From CAZUDI01 sp964618975 (GTDB lineage Bacteria > Desulfobacterota > Desulfomonilia > UBA1062): a DNA stretch of 64,000 nucleotides. Made by a program: the position numbers and the translations under genes. This document shows positions 50,743-58,074 of this stretch, one piece after another. The notes below the pieces were generated by a model. The model saw only the letters and a program-made list of their open reading frames with translations. It ran no database searches and was not told the DNA's origin. The DNA lies in the NCBI GenBank assembly GCA_964618975.1, contig CAZUDI010000004.1, positions 1-64,000 of the forward strand, read 5' to 3'. Every line of letters begins with the position of its first letter. Position 1 is the stretch's first letter.

Positions 50743-51636
50743 TCACCCTGAGCCTGCATCTTCCACGATGCCGAACTGCGCCGCGACCCTTGCGGGCACG
50801 GCGACCTCGCCCATAAGCAGCGGCTGCTGGTGGCAGTCCGAGCCCCCGGAGACCAGCAGCCCCTGCGCCTGACAGAAGGCCGCATAGGAGGCTGCGGTGT
50901 GCGCGTCGGCCCGCGAGTGCCAGCACTCCACGCCGTCGATGAAAGCCTGCATGCCCTCGCGGATGAGGCGCTGCTGCTGTTTGATAGAATCGCAGACCGC
51001 CACGAGCGAGGTGCCATGGGGGTCGTTGGGGTGCGCCAGGAACAGCTTGCCTCCTGCGCCGTGGATCAGAGAAGCGGCCTCTTCCAGGCTCAGGGGCCAT
51101 TTGGGCACATCGCACCTGACGAGGTATCTGTCGAAGGCCTCCTGCTTGTTCGCAACGATGCCCTTCTTGATCAGATAACTGGCAATATGCGGGCGGCCGA
51201 AGGCGCCGTCCACGCTGGCCTCGATGGCATGCAGGTCGTCCGGGGTGAGCCCGGGGCGTCCCTCGCGGGCGAACTCGCTGTTGATCTTATCAAGGATCTG
51301 CCGGGCCCGCTCCTGGCGGTGCCGGCGGATCAGGGCCAGCTTGTCCCGCAGGGCGGCATCGTGCCGGTCAAAGTCATAACCCAGAAAATCCAGGGAGATC
51401 CCCCTGCCGCCCTTGTAATCGGGGTGCGTAAAGGTGACGTTGAGCTCCACCCCGCTCAGCCACCTCAGGCCGTACTGCCCGGCCAGCTCACAGGCCTTCT
51501 CCAGACCCTCGATGGAGTCGTGATCCGTGATCGCGATCAGCTCGATCCCCCGGCGGGCCGCCTCGGCAAAGATGTCCTTAAGCGGCCACCTGCCGTCGGA
51601 GCCGTCCCTGGAATGGATGTGCAGGTCGATCTTCAT
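50743..51636 (-). CDS. PHP-domain phosphoesterase (TrpH/RNase AM type)
   Basis: The 297-residue protein has the PHP metal-binding motifs KIDLHIHSRDGSDG at the N-terminus and AITDHDSIEG near residue 37, then GVELN, RPHIASYL and ends with a SGSDCHQQ-type motif. Homologues are 5'-3' exoribonucleases acting on short RNAs or 3',5'-bisnucleotides. GGAGGGGG precedes the ATG. It is the first of two similarly oriented genes, with the small ATPase downstream after 200 bp. Confidence 0.87.
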   Translation of the reverse strand: MKIDLHIHSRDGSDGRWPLKDIFAEAARRGIELIAITDHDSIEGLEKACELAGQYGLRWLSGVELNVTFTHPDYKGGRGISLDFLGYDFDRHDAALRDKLALIRRHRQERARQILDKINSEFAREGRPGLTPDDLHAIEASVDGAFGRPHIASYLIKKGIVANKQEAFDRYLVRCDVPKWPLSLEEAASLIHGAGGKLFLAHPNDPHGTSLVAVCDSIKQQQRLIREGMQAFIDGVECWHSRADAHTAASYAAFCQAQGLLVSGGSDCHQQPLLMGEVAVPARVAAQFGIVEDAGSG

Positions 51637-51729
51637 GGTCCCCCTCCGCAGTTGCCAGCCTAACGACTGAAAAACCCGGTGTCAAGCGATTGCCCTTCAT
51701 CAAACGTGCCGAGTCTTCAAGGGAAAGAA

Positions 51730-51810
51730 TCATGGATATGAACCCCAGGGCAAGCTTATGACCCTGCTTCCCGCTGCAAGCAGCGGGGAATTCGACCCAT
51801 CGCCATTAAA
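51730..51810 (+). repeat. Dispersed structured repeat, copy D
   Basis: CATGGATATGAACCCCAGGG, then CTTATGACCCTGC, CCGCTG-CAAG-CAGCGG, GAATTCGACCCAT. Both internal stems are perfect; the outer stem changes to ATGG/CCAT, still paired. It lies upstream of the PHP gene and 33 bp from the shortened copy E. Confidence 0.85.
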
Positions 51811-51842
51811 TGCTCGACCTCCCCCAGGCTGGACAAAGGAAG

Positions 51843-51886
51843 TCATGGGTATGAAGCCCAGAAAATTCGACCCTCAGGCGATTAAA
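51843..51886 (+). repeat. Dispersed structured repeat, copy E (internally deleted)
   Basis: TCATGGGTATGAAGCCCAG is joined directly to AAAATTCGACCCTCAGG. Both internal hairpins are gone, while the outer stem (GGGU-A-UGAA with UUCG-ACCC) and the flanks (TCAT; CAGGCGATTAAA) remain. Loss of exactly the two hairpins suggests slippage across the base of the structure. Confidence 0.75.
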
Positions 51887-51943
51887 AATCCCTCGATAGA
51901 CCTAACAGACAAACACCTCTCTTCTCCCAGCCCGTCCGGGCGT

Positions 51944-51976
51944 CCTTAGCCCCCTCCTTCCAGGAGGGGGCTAAGG
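51944..51976. terminator. 15-bp perfect hairpin after the APH-like gene
   Basis: CCTTAGCCCCCTCCT pairs with AGGAGGGGGCTAAGG across a 3-nt loop, directly downstream of the minus-strand APH-like gene (stop 51990). No U tract follows, so it may protect the 3' end or act as a REP-like element rather than as an intrinsic terminator. Confidence 0.5.
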
Positions 51977-51989
51977 GGGTAGTCGAGCT

Positions 51990-52991
51990 CTACTCCGAGC
52001 AATAGCCCTCGGCCAGGTCGTAGTAGCGCTTGGCACGGGCGAAGGCCTCCTGCCTGACCCGGGGCTCGAGGCCCTCGTCGTCGAGCAGGAAGGAGGTGAC
52101 CTTGGCGCGCACGTAGGCGCGGTAGACCTTATAGAAGGTCAGGATCTCGGGCAGGGTGGTGTCGCCAGCGGCCCTGGTGTAGGCAGTAACGAAGGCCTCG
52201 CCCAGTTCCGGGCGGCCGTTGAAGTCGCAGTCCATGGCCAGGAAGGCCACGTCCGCGGCCACGTCGCCGAAGCGGAAGCGCTCGTTGAACTCGATGCAGT
52301 CGAAGATGAAGATCTTGTCTTCTTCCATGCAGATGTGCTGCAGGTGCAGGTCGCCGTGGCAGTCCTTGATGCAGCCCTCCTGCAGGCGCCTTTCAAAAAG
52401 CGCGGCCTGCTGGTCCATGAAGGCGCGGCTCCAGGTCTCGATGCGCTCGAAGGTGGCCTGAGAGAGGGGGCCCCCGATATATTTGCGGGTCTGGTCGAAG
52501 TTCTCGATCACGTTGGTGGCGACGGTATCGAGGCCGCCGAAGGCGCGCGCCCTTTCGTCGCTGGGGATGCCGGCGTAGAGCCTGGCCACGTGTGCGCCCA
52601 CGCGGGCCATGTCGGCCGGGGTGACCAGATCGAGGCGTTTGTAGAGCATGTTCTCCTCGCTGATGCGCCGCATCTTGAGGGCGTACTCCACGATGTTGCT
52701 CTTATCGCCCAGGCGAAGAGAGCCCCCGACCAAAGATACCGGCACCACCGCGAGGTAGACCTCCGGGGAAAAGCGCGCGTTCAGCCGCAGCTCCTCGGCG
52801 ACATAATAGGCACGTTTTTCAAGGGTGCTGAAGTCGAGGAAGCCGAAGTCAACCGGTTTCTTGACCTTGTAGACAATCTGGTCGCCGATGAAGACCCACG
52901 AGATGTGGGTCTGCACGAGGTCGACGCGCGCAGGCTTGTCCGGATAGACCTCCGGGTTCATGAAAAATGCCAGCAGTTCCTCATTGTTCAT
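51990..52991 (-). CDS. Aminoglycoside-phosphotransferase-like kinase (COG2187)
   Basis: ATG 52991, 7 bp after AGGAGG, gives 333 residues. The fold is APH/choline-kinase-like: VQTHISWVFIGDQIVYKVKKPVDFG (nucleotide-binding Lys), LRLNARFSPEVYL, then the Brenner motif CHGDLHLQHICME and IFDCIEFNERFRFGDVAADV. Substrates of this group are not known; resistance function is not implied. It overlaps the rlmN stop by 11 bp. The COG0645-type ATPase to which it is fused in other genomes is 1.4 kb downstream. Confidence 0.85.
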   Translation of the reverse strand: MNNEELLAFFMNPEVYPDKPARVDLVQTHISWVFIGDQIVYKVKKPVDFGFLDFSTLEKRAYYVAEELRLNARFSPEVYLAVVPVSLVGGSLRLGDKSNIVEYALKMRRISEENMLYKRLDLVTPADMARVGAHVARLYAGIPSDERARAFGGLDTVATNVIENFDQTRKYIGGPLSQATFERIETWSRAFMDQQAALFERRLQEGCIKDCHGDLHLQHICMEEDKIFIFDCIEFNERFRFGDVAADVAFLAMDCDFNGRPELGEAFVTAYTRAAGDTTLPEILTFYKVYRAYVRAKVTSFLLDDEGLEPRVRQEAFARAKRYYDLAEGYCSE

Positions 52992-54072
52992 AGCGTTTTC
53001 CTCCTGCAAGCTGGCCGCAGGCGGCCAGGATGTCCTGCCCCTTTTCCCGGCGGCGCATGACGGTGATATGGCGATCTCTCAGTTCGTGCTCGAAGCCTTC
53101 CACCGCGGCCGGCTGCGGCGCGCCGTAGGGGCTTCCCGGCCAGGGGTTGAAGGGGATCAGGTTGACCTTGGCGCGCAGGCCGTGCAGCAGTTTGACCAGG
53201 CGCCTGGCATCGTCACGGGAGTCGTTGATGCCATCCAGGAGCACGTATTCAAAGGTTATGCGCCGCCTCTTCGGCAGGGGATAATCCCTGAGCGTCTGCA
53301 TGAGCGTCTCCAGGGGATAGCGCCGGTTGACCGGCATGATAAGCGAGCGCGTCTCGTCGGTGGTGGCGTTGAGCGAGATCGCGAGCCCCACCTCGATGTC
53401 CTGCCCCAACCGCACGATGCCGGGGACGATGCCGCAGGTCGAGACCGTGATGTGCCGCCGGGAGATCTTGGGCCCCAGGGGATCCGAGAGGGTGCGGATG
53501 GCCTGGAGCAGGGCCGCGTAGTTCAGCAGCGGCTCTCCCATGCCCATCACGACGACATTGCTGATGCGCCTGTCCGGAAAGGCCTGCAGCGGATAGAGCA
53601 CCTGGGCGACGATCTCGGCGTGGCTCAGGTTGCGCCGGAAGCCCATGCCGGCGGTGCAGCAGAAGGTGCACCCCATGGCGCAGCCCGCCTGGGTGGAGAT
53701 GCACACGGTCCAGTGCTCTTCCTCGGGGATGAGCACGCTCTCGATGACATGTCCGTCGTTCAGGCGGTAGGCGAGCTTCTCGGTGCCGTCGCATGAAACC
53801 TGGCGCGTGATGCAGTCCGGGTAGACGATCTCTGCGGTACGTGCCAGGCTCTCGCGCAGGCCCAGCGGGAGGTTGGTCATGGCGTCGATCGAACGGGCAC
53901 CCTTCTGGAAGACCCACTGGAAGACCTGGTCCGCGCGGTAGGGCTTGTCCGCAAGGAGGGTCGCGAAGCAGGCCCTGTCGCCATCGAGGAGATTGGTCAC
54001 CGGCCCGGGCACCCGCGCATCGCCCCCTTGGCGGGAGCAGGGGGCCGGGATACCTGAGGAGCAAACATGCAA
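52981..54072 (-). CDS. rlmN: 23S rRNA (adenine-2503-C2)/tRNA methyltransferase RlmN
   Basis: This radical-SAM enzyme has the cluster motif CAMGCTFC, GMGEPLLN and the methyl-carrying C-terminal Cys in ILAACGQL. A TTG start at 54072 behind GGGAAGAG gives 363 residues. An in-frame GTG at 54000 would give 339 and an opening (TNLLDGDRACFATLL) that matches relatives equally well, so the exact start is open. It is followed with an overlap by the APH-like gene. Confidence 0.95.
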   Translation of the reverse strand: MHVCSSGIPAPCSRQGGDARVPGPVTNLLDGDRACFATLLADKPYRADQVFQWVFQKGARSIDAMTNLPLGLRESLARTAEIVYPDCITRQVSCDGTEKLAYRLNDGHVIESVLIPEEEHWTVCISTQAGCAMGCTFCCTAGMGFRRNLSHAEIVAQVLYPLQAFPDRRISNVVVMGMGEPLLNYAALLQAIRTLSDPLGPKISRRHITVSTCGIVPGIVRLGQDIEVGLAISLNATTDETRSLIMPVNRRYPLETLMQTLRDYPLPKRRRITFEYVLLDGINDSRDDARRLVKLLHGLRAKVNLIPFNPWPGSPYGAPQPAAVEGFEHELRDRHITVMRRREKGQDILAACGQLAGGKRYEQ

Positions 54073-54180
54073 CGCTGTCTCTTCCCTTTCATGAATACCT
54101 GCTGATAAGCGGGATCCGGATCATTTTCATCGGGGGATGGCCTCCCGGTCATGCTGCCAGGGGCTAACTCCGGAGAAAAA

Positions 54181-54257
54181 TGGTGCGCCCGACAGGGTTC
54201 GAACCTGTGGCCTTAGGCTCCGGAGGCCTACGCTCTATCCAACTGAGCTACGGGCGC
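54181..54257 (-). tRNA. tRNA-Arg (anticodon CCG)
   Basis: The minus strand folds into a normal cloverleaf: acceptor GCGCCCG/CGGGCGC, D-arm GCTC-GAGC, anticodon loop CTCCGGA with anticodon CCG (decodes CGG), T-arm ACAGG-TTCGAAC-CCTGT, discriminator A and encoded CCA. It lies between rlmN and repeat copy F. No integrase or duplicated tRNA 3' end is next to it. Confidence 0.95.
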
Positions 54258-54261
54258 GCAA

Positions 54262-54342
54262 ACATGGGTATAACCCCAGGGCAAGACCTGGGACCTCCCT
54301 GCCGCAGCAAGCGGCGTGGAAGTAGACCCATCGTGGTTAAAA
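54262..54342 (+). repeat. Dispersed structured repeat, copy F (divergent, compensated)
   Basis: CATGGGTATAACCCCAGGG starts the copy. It has a CCCAGG/CCTGGG stem and GCCGC-AGCAA-GCGGC in place of CCGCTG-CAAG-CAGCGG, and ends GTAGACCCATCG. The stems are rebuilt with different bases, so structure is better conserved than sequence. It lies between the tRNA and the VWA gene stop. Confidence 0.75.
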
Positions 54343-54346
54343 GTCT

Positions 54347-55540
54347 TTAATGCTTTTTCATCAAGCTTTCAACCGCTTTTTCGAGGCCGCCCAGGGTGAT
54401 CTCGTACATGGGGAACAGGTCGGCGATCGTCATGATCGATTCGCTGTGCGGCCAGACGTAGGCGTACCTCGGGTTCAACCATACCCGATGTTTGAAGGTC
54501 TTGGCAAGAAATTCCAGCCGCCGGATGCTCGGCATGGGCTGGGGCGCGTTGTAATAGATATTCCCGTGGCGGCTGAAGAGCTCGTAGGGTGCCATGGAGG
54601 CGTCGCCCACGAAGATCAGCCGGGTCTCGGGGTCATAGCGACCGAAATCCTCCACCGCCACGGGCTTGTGCTGCCGCTGGGGATCCTTCCAGACACTCGA
54701 ATAGACCGTGTTGTGGAAATAGAAGATCTTGAGGTCCTTGAACTGGCTCTGGGCATGACTGAACAGGATCTGCACCACGCCGATGTACGGATCCATGGAG
54801 TAGCCGCCGTTGTCGATCAGGAGGATCACCTTAAGCTTGTCCCGAAGCGCCCGATCGAAGATGATCTGGATCTCGCCGGCGTTCTTCATGGTCTCATAGA
54901 TGGAGGCCTCGACGTTGAGGGTGTCCCGGGGGCCCACCGGCACCAGGTGCTTGAGGCGCCTGAGGGCCTCGGAGATCTGTGCCGGGCCGATACGCGTATC
55001 TTCGGTGTAATCCTTGTAGCGGCGCTCGAGGGCCACCTTGACGGCCGACTGATTGCGGCTCTGGCCGCCCACGCGCATGCCGCCCGGGTGGTACCCCGAG
55101 TGGCCCACGGGCGAGGTGCCGCCCGTTCCGATCCACTTGTTGCCACCGTCGTGGCGCTCGGTCTGGTCGGCTAGGCGCTTTCGGAAGTAGTCCTCCAGCT
55201 CCTGCGGGGTCATCCGGGCGACCTGTTCTTCGGTCAGCCCCAGGAAGTCCGCCATCTGTTTGGGGTCCTTGAGCCACTCCTGAAGCATGGCATTGATGGC
55301 CCCCTCGAGTTCGTCGTCAAGTCCTTCGGTCAACTCGGCGCCCTCGAAGTAGAAGGCGAACACACGATCATACAGGTCGAAGAAGCGTTCGGACTTGATC
55401 ATGATGGCGCGCGAGAGGGAATAGAAATCCTCCAGTGAGGTGATGAGCCCGAGGTTCAGCGCCTGATGCAGGCGCAGAAAGCCGGTGGGCGAGAGAGGCA
55501 GCCCCTTGTCGCGCAGGGTATAGAAGAAGTCGGTAAACAC
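54347..55540 (-). CDS. von Willebrand A-domain protein (CoxE-like)
   Basis: This 397-residue protein has a C-terminal VWA domain with a metal-site-like opening VILLIDNGGYSM (DxxGxS as D-N-G-G-Y-S), later Thr replaced, and LIFVGDASMAPYE. The N-terminal half is helical (YDRVFAFYFEGAEL) with a Gly-rich linker. It partners with the MoxR ATPase encoded 9 bp upstream; such pairs act as chaperones for metal insertion or complex assembly. No client cluster (for example CO dehydrogenase) is adjacent. Confidence 0.88.
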   Translation of the reverse strand: MFTDFFYTLRDKGLPLSPTGFLRLHQALNLGLITSLEDFYSLSRAIMIKSERFFDLYDRVFAFYFEGAELTEGLDDELEGAINAMLQEWLKDPKQMADFLGLTEEQVARMTPQELEDYFRKRLADQTERHDGGNKWIGTGGTSPVGHSGYHPGGMRVGGQSRNQSAVKVALERRYKDYTEDTRIGPAQISEALRRLKHLVPVGPRDTLNVEASIYETMKNAGEIQIIFDRALRDKLKVILLIDNGGYSMDPYIGVVQILFSHAQSQFKDLKIFYFHNTVYSSVWKDPQRQHKPVAVEDFGRYDPETRLIFVGDASMAPYELFSRHGNIYYNAPQPMPSIRRLEFLAKTFKHRVWLNPRYAYVWPHSESIMTIADLFPMYEITLGGLEKAVESLMKKH

Positions 55541-55549
55541 AGGTTCTCC

Positions 55550-56389
55550 TCAGTAGCGGGAGGTACCGGTGGAGCGCTGGGTGAGCTTGAAGTCCTCGCT
55601 CTTCTTGAAGAGTACGCCCGGGTAGGGGATATCGCCCCGCGCGAGGTGGCTCGAATCAAAGTCGGGGTCCATGAGCAGGATGCGGATCCAGTTGATGAGC
55701 TCCCGCGTGGCGGGCTTTTTTTCGATGCCCCTGATCTCCCGCAGGCGGTAGAAGGCCTCCACGCAGGCCTGGGAAATCTTCTGGTCGAGGGCCGGGAAGT
55801 GGGCCGTTACGATCCTGCGCATCATCTCACGCTCCGGGAAGGCGATATGGTGGAAAACGCAGCGCCCCAGGAAGGGGTCGGAGAGGTCCTTCTTGGCGTT
55901 GCTGGTGATGATGATGATCGGGCGGTGCTGGGCGCGGACGGTCTTGTCGATCTCGATGATGTCGAAGGACATCTGGTCGAGCACGTCCAGGAGATCGTCC
56001 TGGAAGTCGGTATCGGCCTTGTCGATTTCGTCGATCAGCAGCACTGTTTTGGTCTCCGCCATGAAGGACTGACCGATCTTGCCCATCTTGATGTAATTTT
56101 CGATATTGCTCACATCGCGCGCCGAGTCGCCGAAGCGGCTATCGTTGAGGCGTGTGAGGGTGTCGTACTGGTAGAGCGCCTCAACGGCCTTCATGCTGGA
56201 CTTCACGTTGAGCACGATCAATGGCAGCGAGAGATCCTCGGCGATGGCATAGGCCAGAAGGGTCTTGCCCGTACCGGGCTCGCCCTTGAGCAGCAGCGGC
56301 ATCTCCAGTTTGATGCTCGCATTGACGATCTTAGAAAGCTCGGGGTCGAGCACATAGGTGTTGGTGCCGGTAAAGGTGTGTGTATCCAT
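55550..56389 (-). CDS. MoxR-family AAA+ ATPase
   Basis: The 279-residue ATPase shows Walker A LLKGEPGTGKTLLAYAIAE near residue 33, Walker B TVLLIDEIDKAD and sensor-1 IIITSNAKKDLSDPFLGRC. It drives remodelling of a target protein together with the VWA partner downstream. GAGGAG precedes the ATG. The promoter should lie in 56390-56530, but no clear consensus was found. Confidence 0.93.
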   Translation of the reverse strand: MDTHTFTGTNTYVLDPELSKIVNASIKLEMPLLLKGEPGTGKTLLAYAIAEDLSLPLIVLNVKSSMKAVEALYQYDTLTRLNDSRFGDSARDVSNIENYIKMGKIGQSFMAETKTVLLIDEIDKADTDFQDDLLDVLDQMSFDIIEIDKTVRAQHRPIIIITSNAKKDLSDPFLGRCVFHHIAFPEREMMRRIVTAHFPALDQKISQACVEAFYRLREIRGIEKKPATRELINWIRILLMDPDFDSSHLARGDIPYPGVLFKKSEDFKLTQRSTGTSRY

Positions 56390-56536
56390 CGGGTGGACTC
56401 CTCATCCGTTTTGCCCCTTCCTAGCACAGAATGAACCAGGGTTCAACATATCCACACCCGGGAAGTCTGCCTGCCACGCGATTATCTCCGGGCAGGCCTC
56501 ATCCGGGAGGGAGGGGCCCTCCGTGTGAAAATATTG

Positions 56537-56565
56537 TTGAAGTGGAGGCAAGAGTATGGTAAAAA
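56537..56565 (+). promoter_or_regulatory. Promoter P1 of the acyl-CoA dehydrogenase cassette
   Basis: TTGAAG at 56537-56542, a 17-bp spacer and TAAAAA at 56560-56565 with an extended TGG just before. The predicted start is about 56572, on the first base of the palindrome at 56573. The arrangement repeats at P2 (60444-60472) base for base in spacing. Confidence 0.6.
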
Positions 56566-56572
56566 AGACTTA

Positions 56573-56588
56573 TTGATATATGTGTCAA
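56573..56588. promoter_or_regulatory. 16-bp palindromic operator O1
   Basis: TTGATATATGTGTCAA has outer half-sites TTGA/TCAA and is followed by TGTAAT. It sits at about +1 to +16 of P1, a repressor position. It is close to, but not identical in spacing with, FNR boxes (four bases between half-sites there, six here). Confidence 0.6.
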
Positions 56589-56619
56589 TGTAATATCAGC
56601 TAGTTATATGGGGAGGAAC

Positions 56620-56685
56620 ATGCTCAATCTGGAGCGAAAGGTTGGTTGTGCCCGCAGGGGCAGACAATCGACCTTGATGACCTGA
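56620..56685 (+). CDS. Possible 21-residue leader ORF after P1
   Basis: ATG 56620 is preceded by GGGGAGG at ideal spacing and reads 21 codons (begins MLNLERKVGC, ends STLMT) before TGA. It would be the first translated frame on the P1 transcript, 117 bp before the acyl-CoA dehydrogenase start. No run of a single regulatory amino acid is obvious. It may be a true leader peptide, a small protein, or chance. Confidence 0.3.
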   Translation: MLNLERKVGCARRGRQSTLMT

Positions 56686-56801
56686 ACACCACGATTTCAC
56701 CTAAACGAGGGCCGCTTCCTTCTGGGGCGAAGTGTTGCGGCCGGAGAATGTTCCTCAACGCTTGAGGGTTGGCTGCATTCATATGTATGAAGGAGGTCTC
56801 A

Positions 56802-58058
56802 ATGAAGCTGAGCACGGCTCAGGCAGGGCAGGTGACGGGCAGCTTTCCATATCCCCGGCCATGGCTCGACACGGAGTCCGAGGAGATCGCGCATTCCATC
56901 GGCAAATGGAGCGATACCGAACTCATCGGGAAACGCCTCGTGTACCGCGAAAACCTTGAGCACCAGATGCAGGCCCTGACAATCCTGTCCAAGGATCTGG
57001 GGGTGGACCGCTTCATCTGGCCCGAGCACGTCGAGGATGGGTCCTTCACCTTTCCTGACGCCGCCTCCACCCTCGTGCGGGCCTACGAGGAGATCGGGCG
57101 GGGCGACGCAGGGATCGGCTTCATTTCCGCCATGAAGGTGGCGCTGGTGGCCCTCCTGATGGAAGACGGAGAAGGAAAGGTCGACGAACATATCCGAAAG
57201 GAGATCAACGCCGTCTTTCATGCCGACAACCTGGCGCTCATCTCGCTGGTCCTGCCCGGATTGGGGGATGTCTCCCGCGAGGTGCGTCCTCTCCTCTGCG
57301 GTCGGGAGGTGCAGGCGGAGCTCACCAAGGCCCAGAACGGATGGACGCTGACTGCCACCGGGGCGCGGCCGCTGAATTCCGGCGCCAATGCCGCCCTGTA
57401 TGCCGTGGTCGCCTCCCGGCCGAAGGGCTTCGCCCTGGCCTTGGTCCCCGCCACGACCCCAGGGATCCAGAAGGAAAAGGCCCTAACGATGTCCGGACTC
57501 ACAGCGAGCCTGAACGCGGACATCGCCTTTTCGGCCGTGCCCCTGACAAAGGAGCGGGTCCTGCCGCTGGCACAGCCTTCATTCCAGCGGCTCCTGACCT
57601 GGATTGACCTGCTCTGCAGCGCCGTCACCGTAGGGGCCGGCCTCGATGCATATCGCATCGTACGCGACTGGGCCGACAACCGGGTAATCAAGACCGGCGG
57701 GCTTCTCAAGGAGAACTCCATGGATGCGGCCGTGCTGGCCCAGGTGTCCATGGACATCCTCATGTCCCGCACCGCGGTGCACTCCCTGGGGCGCGCTGTG
57801 GCATGCCCCGAGGACTTCGGCATCACCTCAAGTGACGACCTGGCCGCCTTTGCCGCCACGGTGCGGGTGATGGTCATAGACCAGGTCATGCATGCCGTCA
57901 ACCGCGCCATCGAGATGATGGGCTCGGCCGGCTATGCCAAGGAGTGGAACATCGAAAAGCACTGGCGCGACATCAAGACGTTGCAGTCCGTCCTGGGCGG
58001 CAGGATCCCGGTGGAGATGGATGTGGCCAGGACCTACTACGGTTCCGTGAATGTCTGA
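56802..58058 (+). CDS. Acyl-CoA dehydrogenase-like protein 1, active-site Glu not seen
   Basis: ATG 56802, 5 bp after AGGAGG, gives 418 residues; an upstream frame from 56769 lacks support. The fold is acyl-CoA dehydrogenase-like: a helical N-terminus, a middle beta domain and a C-terminal four-helix part (IEMMGSAGYAKEWNIEKHWRDIKTLQ). At the catalytic YEGT position of most family members it reads VLGGR. The N-terminal WPEHVEDG and FISAMKVAL parts differ from standard members. The second dehydrogenase gene follows after 16 bp, suggesting a heteromeric complex. Confidence 0.82.
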   Translation: MKLSTAQAGQVTGSFPYPRPWLDTESEEIAHSIGKWSDTELIGKRLVYRENLEHQMQALTILSKDLGVDRFIWPEHVEDGSFTFPDAASTLVRAYEEIGRGDAGIGFISAMKVALVALLMEDGEGKVDEHIRKEINAVFHADNLALISLVLPGLGDVSREVRPLLCGREVQAELTKAQNGWTLTATGARPLNSGANAALYAVVASRPKGFALALVPATTPGIQKEKALTMSGLTASLNADIAFSAVPLTKERVLPLAQPSFQRLLTWIDLLCSAVTVGAGLDAYRIVRDWADNRVIKTGGLLKENSMDAAVLAQVSMDILMSRTAVHSLGRAVACPEDFGITSSDDLAAFAATVRVMVIDQVMHAVNRAIEMMGSAGYAKEWNIEKHWRDIKTLQSVLGGRIPVEMDVARTYYGSVNV

Positions 58059-58074
58059 TGAGAGGAGGGGCGTT

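Noticed and set aside
35437..51886. CRISPR array or integron attC cluster
   Set aside because: The repeats are kilobases apart, of both orientations, without regular spacers, cas genes or an integron integrase.
54181..54342. tRNA-Arg plus repeat as an integration (att) site
   Set aside because: No integrase, no duplicated tRNA 3' end and no foreign genes on either side; repeat copy F belongs to a family found at other, non-tRNA sites.
56573..56588. FNR box
   Set aside because: Half-sites TTGA/TCAA resemble FNR, but the spacing (six instead of four between TTGAT and ATCAA) and position at +1 do not fit an FNR activator site; left as an unknown operator.
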